From positions 3,016 to 66,415 of the forward strand of contig DLBY01000168.1 of the NCBI GenBank assembly GCA_002480345.1: 63,400 bases of DNA. Reading direction: 5' to 3'. The notes under the pieces are model-generated. The model worked only from the letters and a program-made list of their open reading frames with translations, was not told the origin of the DNA and did not search any database. Positions within the stretch are counted from its first letter, which is position 1, and each line of letters starts with the position of its first letter. This DNA is from Phycisphaerales bacterium UBA7812. Its GTDB lineage: Bacteria > Planctomycetota > Phycisphaerae > Phycisphaerales > UBA1924. A program made the position numbers and the translations under genes. Below are positions 50,831 through 59,816 of the stretch, piece by piece.

Positions 50831-52179
50831 CTCTGCGCATACTGGTGATTGTCGCGTTGGGGATGCTCGGATCGTGCGCTCGCGAGGCGCCTCCGGTTCG
50901 CGCGCCAGAAATGGGGGACGAGGCGGGGGCGACGCCCGGACGGGTGGAGATCTCCCCGGTGGTGCGGCGGAACCTGGGGATCACCTTCGCGGGTGTCGAG
51001 CGGCGGCGGGTGGAGCGGACGATCCGGATCCCCGGCGCGTCCGAGCTTCGCCCTCTGGCGCGGCGCGAGTATCGCCTGACGCTCCCGGGAACGGTTCGGC
51101 TCGCGGTCGATCAGTACGAACGGATCGGGGCGGGGGACTTGTTGTTCCGGTTCCGCTCGCCTCGCTGGCCTGAGTTGCAGCACGAGATCGTCGAGGGGGA
51201 GCAGTCGATCGGGGCGGCGGAAGCGTCGATCGGGGTGGCTCGGGCGCGGATCGAGGAGACGACGGCGCGTCTGGCGGTGTTGCGGGCGCGGCTCGCGTCG
51301 CTGGATGAGGCGTCGATCCGCAGTGCGCCGCTCGAGGCGGATGCGCGGGAACTCGAGGCGATGCTGCCCAGGCTCCGCGCGGAGCTGCGCCAGGCGGAAA
51401 CAACGCTGGAGAACGCGCGGCGGACGCGGGCGCACGCGCTGCACCGCGCCGCGTCGGCGACGGGGCTCGCGGAGGCGCGGCTCGCGGCGATGGTGGAGGA
51501 GAACGGCGAGATGGTCCCCGCGTACCGGGCGATCGACTGGATCGAGGTGCGGGCGACGGAGGCGGGCGTCGTCGAGGCGCTCTCGGTGACGGACGGCGGG
51601 TTCGCGGAGGCGACGACGCTGGTGCTCTCGACGGTGGACCCGGGGATGGTCCGGTTCCGGGCGATGGCGCTGCAGTCGGACCTTTCGCGGATCGGGGAGG
51701 CGCGTGCGGGGCGGATCGTGCCGCCCAGGGAGCCCGGCATCCCGGCGGGGGCGGGGGTTGCGGCGTCGGTCTCGATCGGGCTGGAGGCGCACCCCGACCA
51801 GCGGACGGTGACGCTGCTCGCGGCGCCCGAGGCATCGCGGGCGTGGATCCGTCCCGGTGTGTCGGCGTTCCTGGAAGTCGCGGTCGAATCGACGGGGGGG
51901 CCCGCGCTGGCGATCCCCCGGGCGGCGGTGGTTCGTGACGGGATCACGCATGTGTTCTTCCGGCGCGACCCGGCGGATCCGAACGCGGCGATCCGGGTCG
52001 AAGCGGACTTGGGCGCGGACGACGGGCGTTGGGTCGCGATCAAGAGCGGGCTCGGGCCTGGGGACGAGGTCGTGCTCGACGGGGCGTACGAGTTGAAGCT
52101 CGCGACGCAGCAGAGCGGCGCGGTGCAGAAGGGCGGTCACTTCCACGCGGACGGGACCTTCCACGAGGACGATCACTGA
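50827..52179 (+). CDS. RND efflux periplasmic adaptor (CusB/CzcB-like)
   Basis: A 450-residue periplasmic membrane-fusion protein that links the inner-membrane pump to the outer-membrane channel. It is a lipoprotein (LGMLGSC, Cys17). The features in order are RVEISPVVRRNLGITFAGVERRRVERTIRIPG (about 38-69), the barrel and lipoyl halves around YERIGAGDLLFRFRSP, a long coiled coil (about 125-225), the second lipoyl half ATEAGVVEALSVTDGGFAEATTLVLSTVD, and a C-terminal domain from ALAIPRAAVVRDGITHVFF. The tail has a His cluster, GGHFHADGTFHEDDH, which could bind the exported metal. It overlaps the outer-membrane factor by 4 bases and lies 10 bases before the pump gene. Confidence 0.93.
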   Translation: MTLRILVIVALGMLGSCAREAPPVRAPEMGDEAGATPGRVEISPVVRRNLGITFAGVERRRVERTIRIPGASELRPLARREYRLTLPGTVRLAVDQYERIGAGDLLFRFRSPRWPELQHEIVEGEQSIGAAEASIGVARARIEETTARLAVLRARLASLDEASIRSAPLEADARELEAMLPRLRAELRQAETTLENARRTRAHALHRAASATGLAEARLAAMVEENGEMVPAYRAIDWIEVRATEAGVVEALSVTDGGFAEATTLVLSTVDPGMVRFRAMALQSDLSRIGEARAGRIVPPREPGIPAGAGVAASVSIGLEAHPDQRTVTLLAAPEASRAWIRPGVSAFLEVAVESTGGPALAIPRAAVVRDGITHVFFRRDPADPNAAIRVEADLGADDGRWVAIKSGLGPGDEVVLDGAYELKLATQQSGAVQKGGHFHADGTFHEDDH

Positions 52180-52189
52180 GCGGGGTGGC

Positions 52190-53755
52190 ATGCTGAAGCA
52201 ACTGATCCGGTTCTCGCTCGATCACGCGTCGCTGGTGCTGGTGCTGGCGGGGGTGGTGCTCGCGCTGGCGGTGTGGCGGTTGCCGCGCGCGCCGGTCGAT
52301 GTGTTCCCCGAGTTGAACGCGCCGACGGTGGTGGTGATGGCGGAAGCGCCGGGGCTGGCGGCGGACGAGGTGGAGCAGTATGTCACCTTCCCGGTGGAGG
52401 CGTCGTTCAACGGGATCCCGGGTGTTCGCCGGGTGCGTTCGAGCAGCGCGATCGGGCTCTCGATCGTGTATGTCGAGTTCGGCTGGGGGATGGACATCTA
52501 CCGGGCGCGTCAGCTGGTGTCCGAGCGTCTCGACACGGTGCGGGAGGAGTTGCCCCCCGGGACGCACGCGGGGATGACACCGATCACGAGCATCACGGGG
52601 GAGATCATGCTGCTCGCGGTGTCGAGCCCCGGGGGGGAGGTCTCGCCGCTCGAGTTGCGGGCGTTCGCGGAGTTCGACTTGCGGAACAGCCTGCTCGCGG
52701 TGCCCGGGGTCGGGCAGGTGTCGGTGATCGGCGGGGAGCTTCCCGAATACCAGGTGCTGGTGGAGCAGGAGAAGCTCCGGCTGTATGACCTGACGATCGA
52801 GGATGTGATCGCGGCGGCGGGTGCGGCGCACAGCACGCAGAGCGCGGGGTATCTGCCCGATGTGGACGGGCTGGAGCTCCCGATCCGGCAGAGCGGACGG
52901 GTTCGGAACGCCGCGGACATCGCGGGAACGGTGATCCGGTTCCACGCGGGGGCGCCGGTGACGATTGGGCAGGTCGCGGAGGTGCGGCTGGGCCCCGCGT
53001 TGAAGCGTGGGACGGGCGCGGACGGCGGTCGGGCGGCGGTGGTGTTGACGATCCAGAAATCGCCCGGGACGAACACGCTGGTCATCACGGACCGGATCGA
53101 CGAGACGCTGGATGGGCTGGCGCCCTCGCTGCCTGAGGGTGTGGTGGTGAACCGGCGGATCTTCCGCCAGTCGGACTTCATCGGGCTTTCGGTGCGGAAT
53201 GTCGTGGAGGCGTTGCGGGACGCGGCGATCATCGTGTCGATCATCCTGGTGCTGTTCCTGCTGAACATCCGGACGACGCTGATCACGCTGACGGCGCTTC
53301 CGCTGTCCCTCGCGGTCGCGCTGCTTGTGCTGGGCTGGATGGGCGAGACGATCAATGTCATGACGCTGGGCGGGCTGGCGATCGCGGTGGGGAGCCTCGT
53401 GGATGACGCGATCATCGATGTGGAGAATGTCTTCAGGCGGCTGAAACAGAACGCGGCGAGACCCGAGGGATCGCGGCGCCCGGTGCGGGAGGTGATCTTC
53501 GAGGCGAGCAACGAGATCCGTCCCGCGATGGTGTTCGCGACGGCGATCATCGCGCTGGTGTTTCTCCCGCTGATGTTCCTGGAGGGGATCGAGGGGCGGT
53601 TCTTCCGCCCCCTCGGGATCGCGTTCGTGGTGTCGATCGGCGCCTCGCTGGTGGTGGCGCTGACGGTGACGCCCGCGCTGTGCCGCTACCTGCTGGCCCG
53701 GACGGGGCGGGGCGGGGCGGGTGGCGACGGGGCGCTGGCTCAAGCGGGTTTATGA
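52190..53755 (+). CDS. heavy-metal RND pump, N-terminal half (CusA/CzcA-like)
   Basis: A 521-residue protein equal to the first half of a CusA/CzcA-type proton-driven pump: TM1, a periplasmic porter domain (about 35-335), and TM2-6. The supporting features are HASLVLVLAGVVLALAVWRLPRAPVDVFPELNAPTVVV at the start, and helix 4 with the acidic pair in VGSLVDDAIIDVENVFRRL (Asp405-Asp406). The sequence stays in frame through the TM6 region VTPALCRYLLARTGR. It then enters a GGGGC-repeat tract and ends in an unrelated GDGALAQAGL tail. The second half continues one base over. Read as one gene, 52190-55346 would give about 1051 residues, the normal pump length, if one base is removed. It may be a frameshifted gene or a natural half-pump. 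Confidence 0.88.
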   Translation: MLKQLIRFSLDHASLVLVLAGVVLALAVWRLPRAPVDVFPELNAPTVVVMAEAPGLAADEVEQYVTFPVEASFNGIPGVRRVRSSSAIGLSIVYVEFGWGMDIYRARQLVSERLDTVREELPPGTHAGMTPITSITGEIMLLAVSSPGGEVSPLELRAFAEFDLRNSLLAVPGVGQVSVIGGELPEYQVLVEQEKLRLYDLTIEDVIAAAGAAHSTQSAGYLPDVDGLELPIRQSGRVRNAADIAGTVIRFHAGAPVTIGQVAEVRLGPALKRGTGADGGRAAVVLTIQKSPGTNTLVITDRIDETLDGLAPSLPEGVVVNRRIFRQSDFIGLSVRNVVEALRDAAIIVSIILVLFLLNIRTTLITLTALPLSLAVALLVLGWMGETINVMTLGGLAIAVGSLVDDAIIDVENVFRRLKQNAARPEGSRRPVREVIFEASNEIRPAMVFATAIIALVFLPLMFLEGIEGRFFRPLGIAFVVSIGASLVVALTVTPALCRYLLARTGRGGAGGDGALAQAGL

Positions 53756-55346
53756 GCCTTGCGTCGGTCTCGCGATTCGCGTGCGCCTCGCGGTGCTGGG
53801 GTGCGCGGTGGTCGCGACGGTCGCGGCGCTGTGGCTCGCGTCCACCTTCGGGACGGCGTTTCTTCCCGAGTTCCGGGAGGGGACCTTCACGGTGTTCGTC
53901 TCGGCGCCGCCCGGGACCTCGCTCGCGGCGAGTGACCGGCTGGCCTCGGCGATCGAGCGGCGGCTGCTGGAGGTGGAGGGCGTCCGGAGCGTGACGCGCC
54001 GGACGGGACGCGCCGAGCGCGACGAGCACGCGGAACCGGTGAGCAACTCGGAGATCGAGGTGACGGTCGCGCGGGGGCACGACGATCTCGCGGTGCGCGG
54101 GGCGATCGAGGCGATCGCGGAGCGGGTGCCCGGTGTGACGACGAGCATCGGGCAGCCCATCGAGCACCGGCTGAGCCACATCCTGTCGGGGACACCCGCG
54201 GCGATCGCGATCAGCGTGTTCGGGGACGATCTCTCGGAGCTCCGCGCGGTTGCGAAGGAGATCGAGGCGGCGATCGAGACGCTCCCCGGGGCGCGGGATG
54301 TCGCGGCGAATCGGGAGGTGATGATCGAGTCGCTCCCGGTGGAGTATCAGCCCGCGGAGTTGGCGGCGTACGGGCTGACGCCCGCGGCGGCGGCGACGCA
54401 GGTGCGGCACGCGATCTTCGGCGCCGAGGTCGCGGAGGTGAACGAGGGCGTGCGCCGGTACCGGCTGGTCGTGCGGCTCGCGGACGCGCAGCGGGACAGC
54501 GTGCGGGATCTGAAGGACCTCGTGCTGCGGGGCGCGGGCGGGGCGTTGGTGCGTCTCGACGAGGTCGCGGTGATCGGCCCCGAGATGACCTCGAACCTGA
54601 TCACGCGTGAGAACGCTCAGCGGAAGGCGGTCGTCTCGCTGAATGTCGCGGAGGGCTCGAACCTGGGGCACCTGGTCGAGCGGGTGCGCGAACGCGTGGA
54701 CCCGATCGTGCAATCCCGCGGGTACACGGTGCGGTACGGGGGGCAGTTCGAGGCGCAGCGTTCGGCGAGCCGAACGATCGCGGTGTTCAGCGGTGTGGTG
54801 CTGGTGATCATGGTGATGCTGCTGAACCTGGCGATCGGCTCGCTGCGGGTCTCGCTGCTGGTGCTGGTAAACCTCCCGCTCGCGTTGATCGGCGGGGTGC
54901 TGGCGGTGTTTCTGAGCCAGTCGGGGGACGCTGCGGGGAATCTCGCGGCGCTGTTGGGCGCCGGGGCGTACCGGGCACCGGTGCTGTCGATCGCGGGGCT
55001 CGTGGGGTTCATCACGCTGTTCGGGATCGCGGTCCGCAACGGGATCCTGCTGGTGAACCACTACGACCACCTGATCCGCGAGGAGGGGGCGGGGCTGCGC
55101 GAGGCGATTGTTCGCGGGTCCTCGGAGCGGCTGGTGCCGATCCTGATGACGGCGCTGACGGCGGCGCTCGCTCTCGTCCCGATCGTGCTGAACGGGGACG
55201 AGGCGGGCAATGAGATCCTCGCGCCGCTGAGCGTGGTCATCCTGGGCGGGTTGCTGAGTTCGACCTTCCTGAACCTGATTGTCGTGCCCGCTGGGTATGC
55301 GGCGTTGTTCGGGGCGGAGCGAGACGCTCGTGAACAGTCCGCGTGA
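53721..55346 (+). CDS. heavy-metal RND pump, C-terminal half (CusA/CzcA-like)
   Basis: A 541-residue protein equal to the second half of the pump: TM7, a periplasmic porter domain (about 40-350, with FLPEFREGTFTVFVSAPPGTSLAASDRL) and TM8-12. Its late helices VLSIAGLVGFITLFGIAVRNGILLVNHYDHL and LVPILMTALTAALALVPIVL contain the family proton-relay region. The reading frame overlaps the end of the first half by 35 bases. It can start at GTG 53721 (VATGRWLKRVYEP), just before TM7, and so could be made as a separate subunit by coupled translation. The upstream sequence is a run of GGGGC repeats with no clear AGGAGG. The split falls exactly at the boundary of the internal repeat of RND pumps. Confidence 0.87.
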   Translation: MATGRWLKRVYEPCVGLAIRVRLAVLGCAVVATVAALWLASTFGTAFLPEFREGTFTVFVSAPPGTSLAASDRLASAIERRLLEVEGVRSVTRRTGRAERDEHAEPVSNSEIEVTVARGHDDLAVRGAIEAIAERVPGVTTSIGQPIEHRLSHILSGTPAAIAISVFGDDLSELRAVAKEIEAAIETLPGARDVAANREVMIESLPVEYQPAELAAYGLTPAAAATQVRHAIFGAEVAEVNEGVRRYRLVVRLADAQRDSVRDLKDLVLRGAGGALVRLDEVAVIGPEMTSNLITRENAQRKAVVSLNVAEGSNLGHLVERVRERVDPIVQSRGYTVRYGGQFEAQRSASRTIAVFSGVVLVIMVMLLNLAIGSLRVSLLVLVNLPLALIGGVLAVFLSQSGDAAGNLAALLGAGAYRAPVLSIAGLVGFITLFGIAVRNGILLVNHYDHLIREEGAGLREAIVRGSSERLVPILMTALTAALALVPIVLNGDEAGNEILAPLSVVILGGLLSSTFLNLIVVPAGYAALFGAERDAREQSA

Positions 55347-55394
55347 ATTTCGCGGCGCCCCGGGCTGTTTTCATGATCCCGAAGGAGACCAGAA

Positions 55395-55910
55395 ATGAAA
55401 CGAACCGGAACGGTGTGCATGAGACTCGCGCTTCTCGCGGGGCTGGGCGTCTTGCTGGGCGGGTGCGGTGAGCCCGGCTCCGGCGCGGAGCACGGGCACA
55501 CGCACACGGCGGGCGATGCGTCGCATGATGAGGGCGAGCGCGGCGATGCTCATGGGGCGGGGGCGGACTCGCACGAGCACGACGAAGTGTCGCTCGAGCC
55601 CGTCTCCGCGGGTGGGATGTCGATCGAAGTGGCGCAGGGGCACGGCGGGATCGGGGCGGGGAAGGAGAGTCAGCTCGTCGTGAAACTGCCCTACAGCGAC
55701 GGCGGGCAGACGATCGTGCGGGCCTGGCTCGGCACGGAGGACCGGACGCTTTCGTATGTCGGACGGGGCGCGTATGCGCCGTCGCACGATGACTACGACA
55801 TTCACGCGGTGGCGCCGGACCCTCTTCCGGCGGACGCGATGTGGTGGATCGAGATCGAGAAGCCCGACGGGACGACGATCGTCGGCTCGACGCGTCCGAT
55901 CCGGGATTAG
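55395..55910 (+). CDS. His-rich lipoprotein linked to metal efflux
   Basis: A 171-residue lipoprotein with signal MKRTGTVCMRLALLAGLGVLLGGC (lipid Cys24). A His/Asp-rich segment follows, EHGHTHTAGDASHDEGERGDAHGAGADSHEHDEV (about 32-65). A beta-rich domain from residue 75 contains MSIEVAQGHGGIGAGKESQLVVKLPYSDGGQTIVRAWLG. The His-rich arm very likely binds a transition metal; the fold of the rest is unknown to me. A good ribosome site, AGGAGA, lies 6 bases before the ATG. It follows the RND pump genes by 48 bases and is probably the last gene of that operon, mirroring the His-rich protein at its other end. Confidence 0.82.
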   Translation: MKRTGTVCMRLALLAGLGVLLGGCGEPGSGAEHGHTHTAGDASHDEGERGDAHGAGADSHEHDEVSLEPVSAGGMSIEVAQGHGGIGAGKESQLVVKLPYSDGGQTIVRAWLGTEDRTLSYVGRGAYAPSHDDYDIHAVAPDPLPADAMWWIEIEKPDGTTIVGSTRPIRD

Positions 55911-55976
55911 TGCTCCGGGTCGGGACGGCGGGCCCGCTGCTTGGGGCGACCGGCAACGAACATGAGGCTTGACGGC

Positions 55977-55994
55977 GTGTCAAGCGCTTGACAC
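55977..55994. promoter_or_regulatory. perfect 18-bp palindrome, LacI-type operator candidate
   Basis: GTGTCAAGCGCTTGACAC reads the same on both strands. Its core AAGCGCTT with a central CG is the pattern of LacI/GalR-family operators. The palindrome also contains a TTGACA hexamer on each strand, so a bound protein could block a -35 element. It lies 67 bases upstream of the sulfatase start at 56062 and 66 bases past the His-rich lipoprotein stop. No LacI-type regulator gene is in the window. Confidence 0.55.
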
Positions 55995-56061
55995 ACTGTG
56001 CATCGCTCCCGCTGTTCCGGCTCGTGCCGCGACCGACGGGAGGATCCGAGACGAGTCCGAC

Positions 56062-57960
56062 ATGTCGCACCGACCGCTGATCGATCGCGCCACGCTGTTT
56101 CTTTGGGTCCTGTTGTTGACGGTCGCGTGCGCACCGGGGTGGGCGGCGCCCCCGAACTTCGTGTTCATTCTCGTCGATGATCTCGGGTGGGGCGATCTTT
56201 CGTGCTATGGGCAGACGAACTGGGAAACCCCTCGGCTCGACGAGATGGCGCGGGAGGGGATGCGGTTCACCAACGCCTATGCGGGGAACACGGTGTGCGC
56301 CCCGAGCCGGGCGACGCTGCTGACGGGAAACCACACCGGGCGGGTCTATCAGCGTGGGAACGGGAGGGTGCAGTTCCGTCGCGACCCGCTGGACATCACG
56401 ATCGCGACGCGGCTGAAGGCGCTGGGGTACACCACCGCGATGATCGGCAAGTCGGGCGTGGGATGCAACACCGACGATGCGGCGTTGCCGAACGACAAGG
56501 GCTTCGATCATTTCTATGGGGTGCTGAGCCATGTCGAGGCGCACCGGAACTATCCGCGTCGGATCGTGCGGGACGGGGACTGGATCGATCTTCCCGGGAA
56601 TGAGGGGAAGACGGGCGAGACCTATGCCAACGCGCTGTGGGTGGAGGATGCGCTCGCGTGGCTCGAATCGAACCATGATGAACCGTTCTTTCTGCATCTC
56701 TCGCTGACCCCTCCGCACGCGGATCTGACGGTGCCGGACCGGTACATGGATCCGTTCCGGGGGAAGTGGGCGGAGACGCCGCACACGACGGGGGGGTATT
56801 ACCACCAGGCGGAGCCGAGGGCGGCGTACGCGGGGATGGTCTCGTTCATCGACGAGTCGGTCGGGCGGGTGCTCGACCGGTTGGAGCGGTTGGGTGTGGA
56901 GAGGAACACCGTCGTGTTTTTCGCGTCGGACAACGGGCCGCACTTTGAGGGCGGGACCAATCCGGAGGTGTTCGATTCGAACGGGCCTTACCGGGGCGGC
57001 AAGCGGGACATGACGGAAGGCGGGCTGAAGACGCCGCAGATCGTGTGGTGGCCGGGCACGGTTCCGGCGGGGACGACGAGTGACCTCGTCACGGCGTTCT
57101 GGGATTTCCCGGCAACGGCGCTGGACCTCGCGGGGGGAACGGTCCCGGATTCGATGGACGGGCTGTCGATCGCGCCGACGCTGCGGGGGGAACCGGGTGA
57201 GCAAGAACTGCACGGCTCTCTGTACTGGGAGTTCCACGAGCAGGGCGGGAAGCAGGCGGTGCGGATGGGGGACTGGAAGGGCATCCGCCTGGATGTCGGC
57301 GCGCGTCCGGACGGGCCGATCGCGCTGTACGACCTGCGGACGGATCTCGCGGAGGCGCACGATGTCAGCGCGGACCACCCCGAGGTCGTCGACGCGATCG
57401 CACGCGTGATGCGCGATGCGCACGAACCGTCGGACCTGTTCCGTTTCGGTCGCGAACACGGGGCCGGCGCACGCCCGCACGCGGGCGAGCGTCTGCACAA
57501 CGAGCGGGACGGGCTCGTGCTCGACCGGTCGGCGTTCCGGGTCGTCTCGGTCAGCAGCGAATCGACGCACAACGGGGCGACGGGCGACAAGGCGATCGAC
57601 GGGAGCCTCCGGACGCGCTGGCACACCGCGTGGCGCGACGCGCAGCCGACGCATCCCCACTCGATCACGATCGACCTGGGCGGGCCCACGCTCGTGCACG
57701 GGGTGCGTGTCATGGCGCGGCAGGACGCGAGTGAGAACGGAGCGGTCAAGGACCTCGCGGTGTTCGTGACGGATGAGCCGGACACTGGGAGGGAGCCCCC
57801 CGCGGCCGAGGTGGTGCTCGCGTTTTCGAAGGATGAGCAGGAGGTGCTGCTGCCCCGCGCGGTGCGGGGGCGGTATCTCACGCTCGTGTCGCGTTCGGGG
57901 CACGGGGGGACGCCCTTCGCGTGCTTCGCGAATATCGAGGTGCTGGGGGCGGGCGAGTGA
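56062..57960 (+). CDS. exported sulfatase with C-terminal discoidin domain
   Basis: A 632-residue secreted sulfatase. The signal peptide (about 1-28, ending GWA) is followed by PNFVFILVDDLGWGDLSCYG (31-50), the metal site, and CAPSRATLLTG, with Cys79 expected to become formylglycine. Later motifs are GKSGVGCNTDDAALPNDKGFDHFYG, where the usual GKWHLG reads GKSGVG, and FFASDNGPHFEGG. The last 130 residues form an F5/8 type C (discoidin) beta-sandwich (SSESTHNGATGDKAIDGSLRTRWHTAWRDAQPTHPHSITIDLGG), which would bind carbohydrate and hold the enzyme on its substrate. The start at 56062 opens the signal peptide. It is 48 bases before a second sulfatase gene. Confidence 0.93.
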   Translation: MSHRPLIDRATLFLWVLLLTVACAPGWAAPPNFVFILVDDLGWGDLSCYGQTNWETPRLDEMAREGMRFTNAYAGNTVCAPSRATLLTGNHTGRVYQRGNGRVQFRRDPLDITIATRLKALGYTTAMIGKSGVGCNTDDAALPNDKGFDHFYGVLSHVEAHRNYPRRIVRDGDWIDLPGNEGKTGETYANALWVEDALAWLESNHDEPFFLHLSLTPPHADLTVPDRYMDPFRGKWAETPHTTGGYYHQAEPRAAYAGMVSFIDESVGRVLDRLERLGVERNTVVFFASDNGPHFEGGTNPEVFDSNGPYRGGKRDMTEGGLKTPQIVWWPGTVPAGTTSDLVTAFWDFPATALDLAGGTVPDSMDGLSIAPTLRGEPGEQELHGSLYWEFHEQGGKQAVRMGDWKGIRLDVGARPDGPIALYDLRTDLAEAHDVSADHPEVVDAIARVMRDAHEPSDLFRFGREHGAGARPHAGERLHNERDGLVLDRSAFRVVSVSSESTHNGATGDKAIDGSLRTRWHTAWRDAQPTHPHSITIDLGGPTLVHGVRVMARQDASENGAVKDLAVFVTDEPDTGREPPAAEVVLAFSKDEQEVLLPRAVRGRYLTLVSRSGHGGTPFACFANIEVLGAGE

Positions 57961-58007
57961 CGCCCATCGTGACAGGGCTCCGCTGATTGATCGAAAGGAC
58001 TGTGCTC

Positions 58008-59609
58008 ATGATCCAGAGTCCCCGCGTCCGGTTCGCGGCGTTCGTGCTTGCGTCGATCGCGTCGTTGCTCCCGTCCTGCGCGAGCGGCGACGCGGGGATG
58101 GATCGATCGGACGCGCGGCCCAACATCCTGATCATCTACGGGGACGATGTGGGGTACGCGGATGTGAGCGCGTACGGCGGGGAGATCCGGACGCCCAACA
58201 TCGATGCGCTCGCGGCGGACGGGCGGCTGTTCACGCGCGCGCACGCGAGTTCGGCGACCTGCACCCCGAGCCGATACTCGCTGCTCACCGGGCGGTATCC
58301 CTTTCGCAACGATCGGGCGGAGATCCTCCCCGGGGATGCGCCGCTGCTGATCGAGCCCGGCTCGCTGACCCTTCCCTCGCACCTCGCGTCGAACGGATAT
58401 GAAACAGCGGTCGTCGGGAAATGGCACCTGGGCCTGGGTGAGGGGGCGATCGACTGGAATCATGAGGTGAAGCCCGGCCCGCTGGAGATCGGCTTCGGGA
58501 TGTCGTACCTGATCCCGGCGACGAACGACCGGGTGCCTTGCGTGTATCTCGACGGGCACCATGTCGAGAACCTCGACCCGGCGGATCCGCTCCGCGTGTC
58601 GTACGAGGAGAAGATCGGGGACTGGGCAACGGGCACGGAGAACCCGGACGCGTGCCGCTACCCGGCGGATCGTCAGCACTCGGGGACGATCGTGAACGGG
58701 ATCAGCCGGATCGGGTGGCAGGATGGCGGCGCGTCGGCGTTGTGGGTCGACGAGGCGATGGCGGACCGCTTCACGGGGCGTGCGATCGAGTTCATCGAGC
58801 AGCGTGAGGCGGCGGACGAGCCCTGGTTCCTGTTCTTCAGTCTTCATCAGCCGCATGTGCCCAGGCTTCCCAACCAGCGGTTCCTCGGGACGAGCGGGTT
58901 CGGGCTGCGCGGGGATGCGATCGTCGAAGCGGACTGGTGCGTGGGGCAGCTGACCGCGGCGTTGGACCGCCTGGGCGCGCGGGAGGACACGCTGGTGATC
59001 TTCACGAGCGACAACGGGCCCGTGATGAACGACGGTTACAACGACGGCGCGCTCCGGGATCGCGGGACGCACGATCCGTCCGGGCGATACCGAGGGGGCA
59101 AGTACACCCTTTGGGAGGGCGGGACGCGTGTGCCGTTCATCGTGAACTGGCCGGGGACGGTTGGATCGGGGACTTCCGATGCGCTGATCTGCCAGGTGGA
59201 CCTGCTCGCGACACTGGGGCGTGTCGGGGGCGCGCCGCTGAGCGCCGGAGCGAGGCGTTCGACCGACAGCCTCGATCTTGCCGACGCGTTGGTGGGCCAG
59301 CGCGGCGCGGGGCGGCGGGAACTCGTGACGCAGGGCGTCGGGGGACTGGCGATCCAGGACGACACCTGGAAATACATCGCGCCCAACCCGGCGCGGGCGT
59401 CGTTCGGGCGGGGGCACTGGTCGGTGCAGAAGCACGAGGGGAGCGGCAACCCGCTGGGCAGCCCGGCGATCGGTGCGGGGGCGTCCCTGTTCGATCTCAC
59501 CGGGGACCCCGCTGAGGCGGACGATGTCGCGGCGGACCATCCCGCGATCGCGGCGCGGATGCGGGCTCGCCTCGAAGCGATTCTGGCGCGCGAGGGGACG
59601 GCGCCCTGA
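58008..59609 (+). CDS. exported sulfatase, probable lipoprotein
   Basis: A 533-residue secreted sulfatase. The signal region MIQSPRVRFAAFVLASIASLLPSC ends with a likely lipid Cys24 (LPSC, slightly off the lipobox consensus). PNILIIYGDDVGYADVSAYGG (38-58) is the metal site. CTPSRYSLLTG carries Cys85, the expected formylglycine precursor. GKWHLGLGEG, HQPHVPRLPNQRF and FTSDNGPVMNDG follow in the family order. The ATG at 58008 has AAAGGA 8 bases upstream. It lies 48 bases after the discoidin-bearing sulfatase in the same direction; the two probably act on the same sulfated glycan. Some cleavage of host algal polymers is likely, but the bond is unknown. Confidence 0.94.
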   Translation: MIQSPRVRFAAFVLASIASLLPSCASGDAGMDRSDARPNILIIYGDDVGYADVSAYGGEIRTPNIDALAADGRLFTRAHASSATCTPSRYSLLTGRYPFRNDRAEILPGDAPLLIEPGSLTLPSHLASNGYETAVVGKWHLGLGEGAIDWNHEVKPGPLEIGFGMSYLIPATNDRVPCVYLDGHHVENLDPADPLRVSYEEKIGDWATGTENPDACRYPADRQHSGTIVNGISRIGWQDGGASALWVDEAMADRFTGRAIEFIEQREAADEPWFLFFSLHQPHVPRLPNQRFLGTSGFGLRGDAIVEADWCVGQLTAALDRLGAREDTLVIFTSDNGPVMNDGYNDGALRDRGTHDPSGRYRGGKYTLWEGGTRVPFIVNWPGTVGSGTSDALICQVDLLATLGRVGGAPLSAGARRSTDSLDLADALVGQRGAGRRELVTQGVGGLAIQDDTWKYIAPNPARASFGRGHWSVQKHEGSGNPLGSPAIGAGASLFDLTGDPAEADDVAADHPAIAARMRARLEAILAREGTAP

Positions 59610-59816
59610 GCCTGTGCAGCAGCGGGGCGCGGGCCTGGCGGCGTCCGGGTGACGCTTTCTCAAGTTATCGCACCTCTGGACGCGTGCGGGGCACCGGAAT
59701 GCTCGACAGGTCACGGGGATGCCCGGTATCTTCGGGAACGGTCCGGGGGCAGGTTCCGCTGCGCGGTCGGCGCGGTTGGTGTGGTCTGAGGTGCCCGATG
59801 CCGGGCCCTCCCGAGG

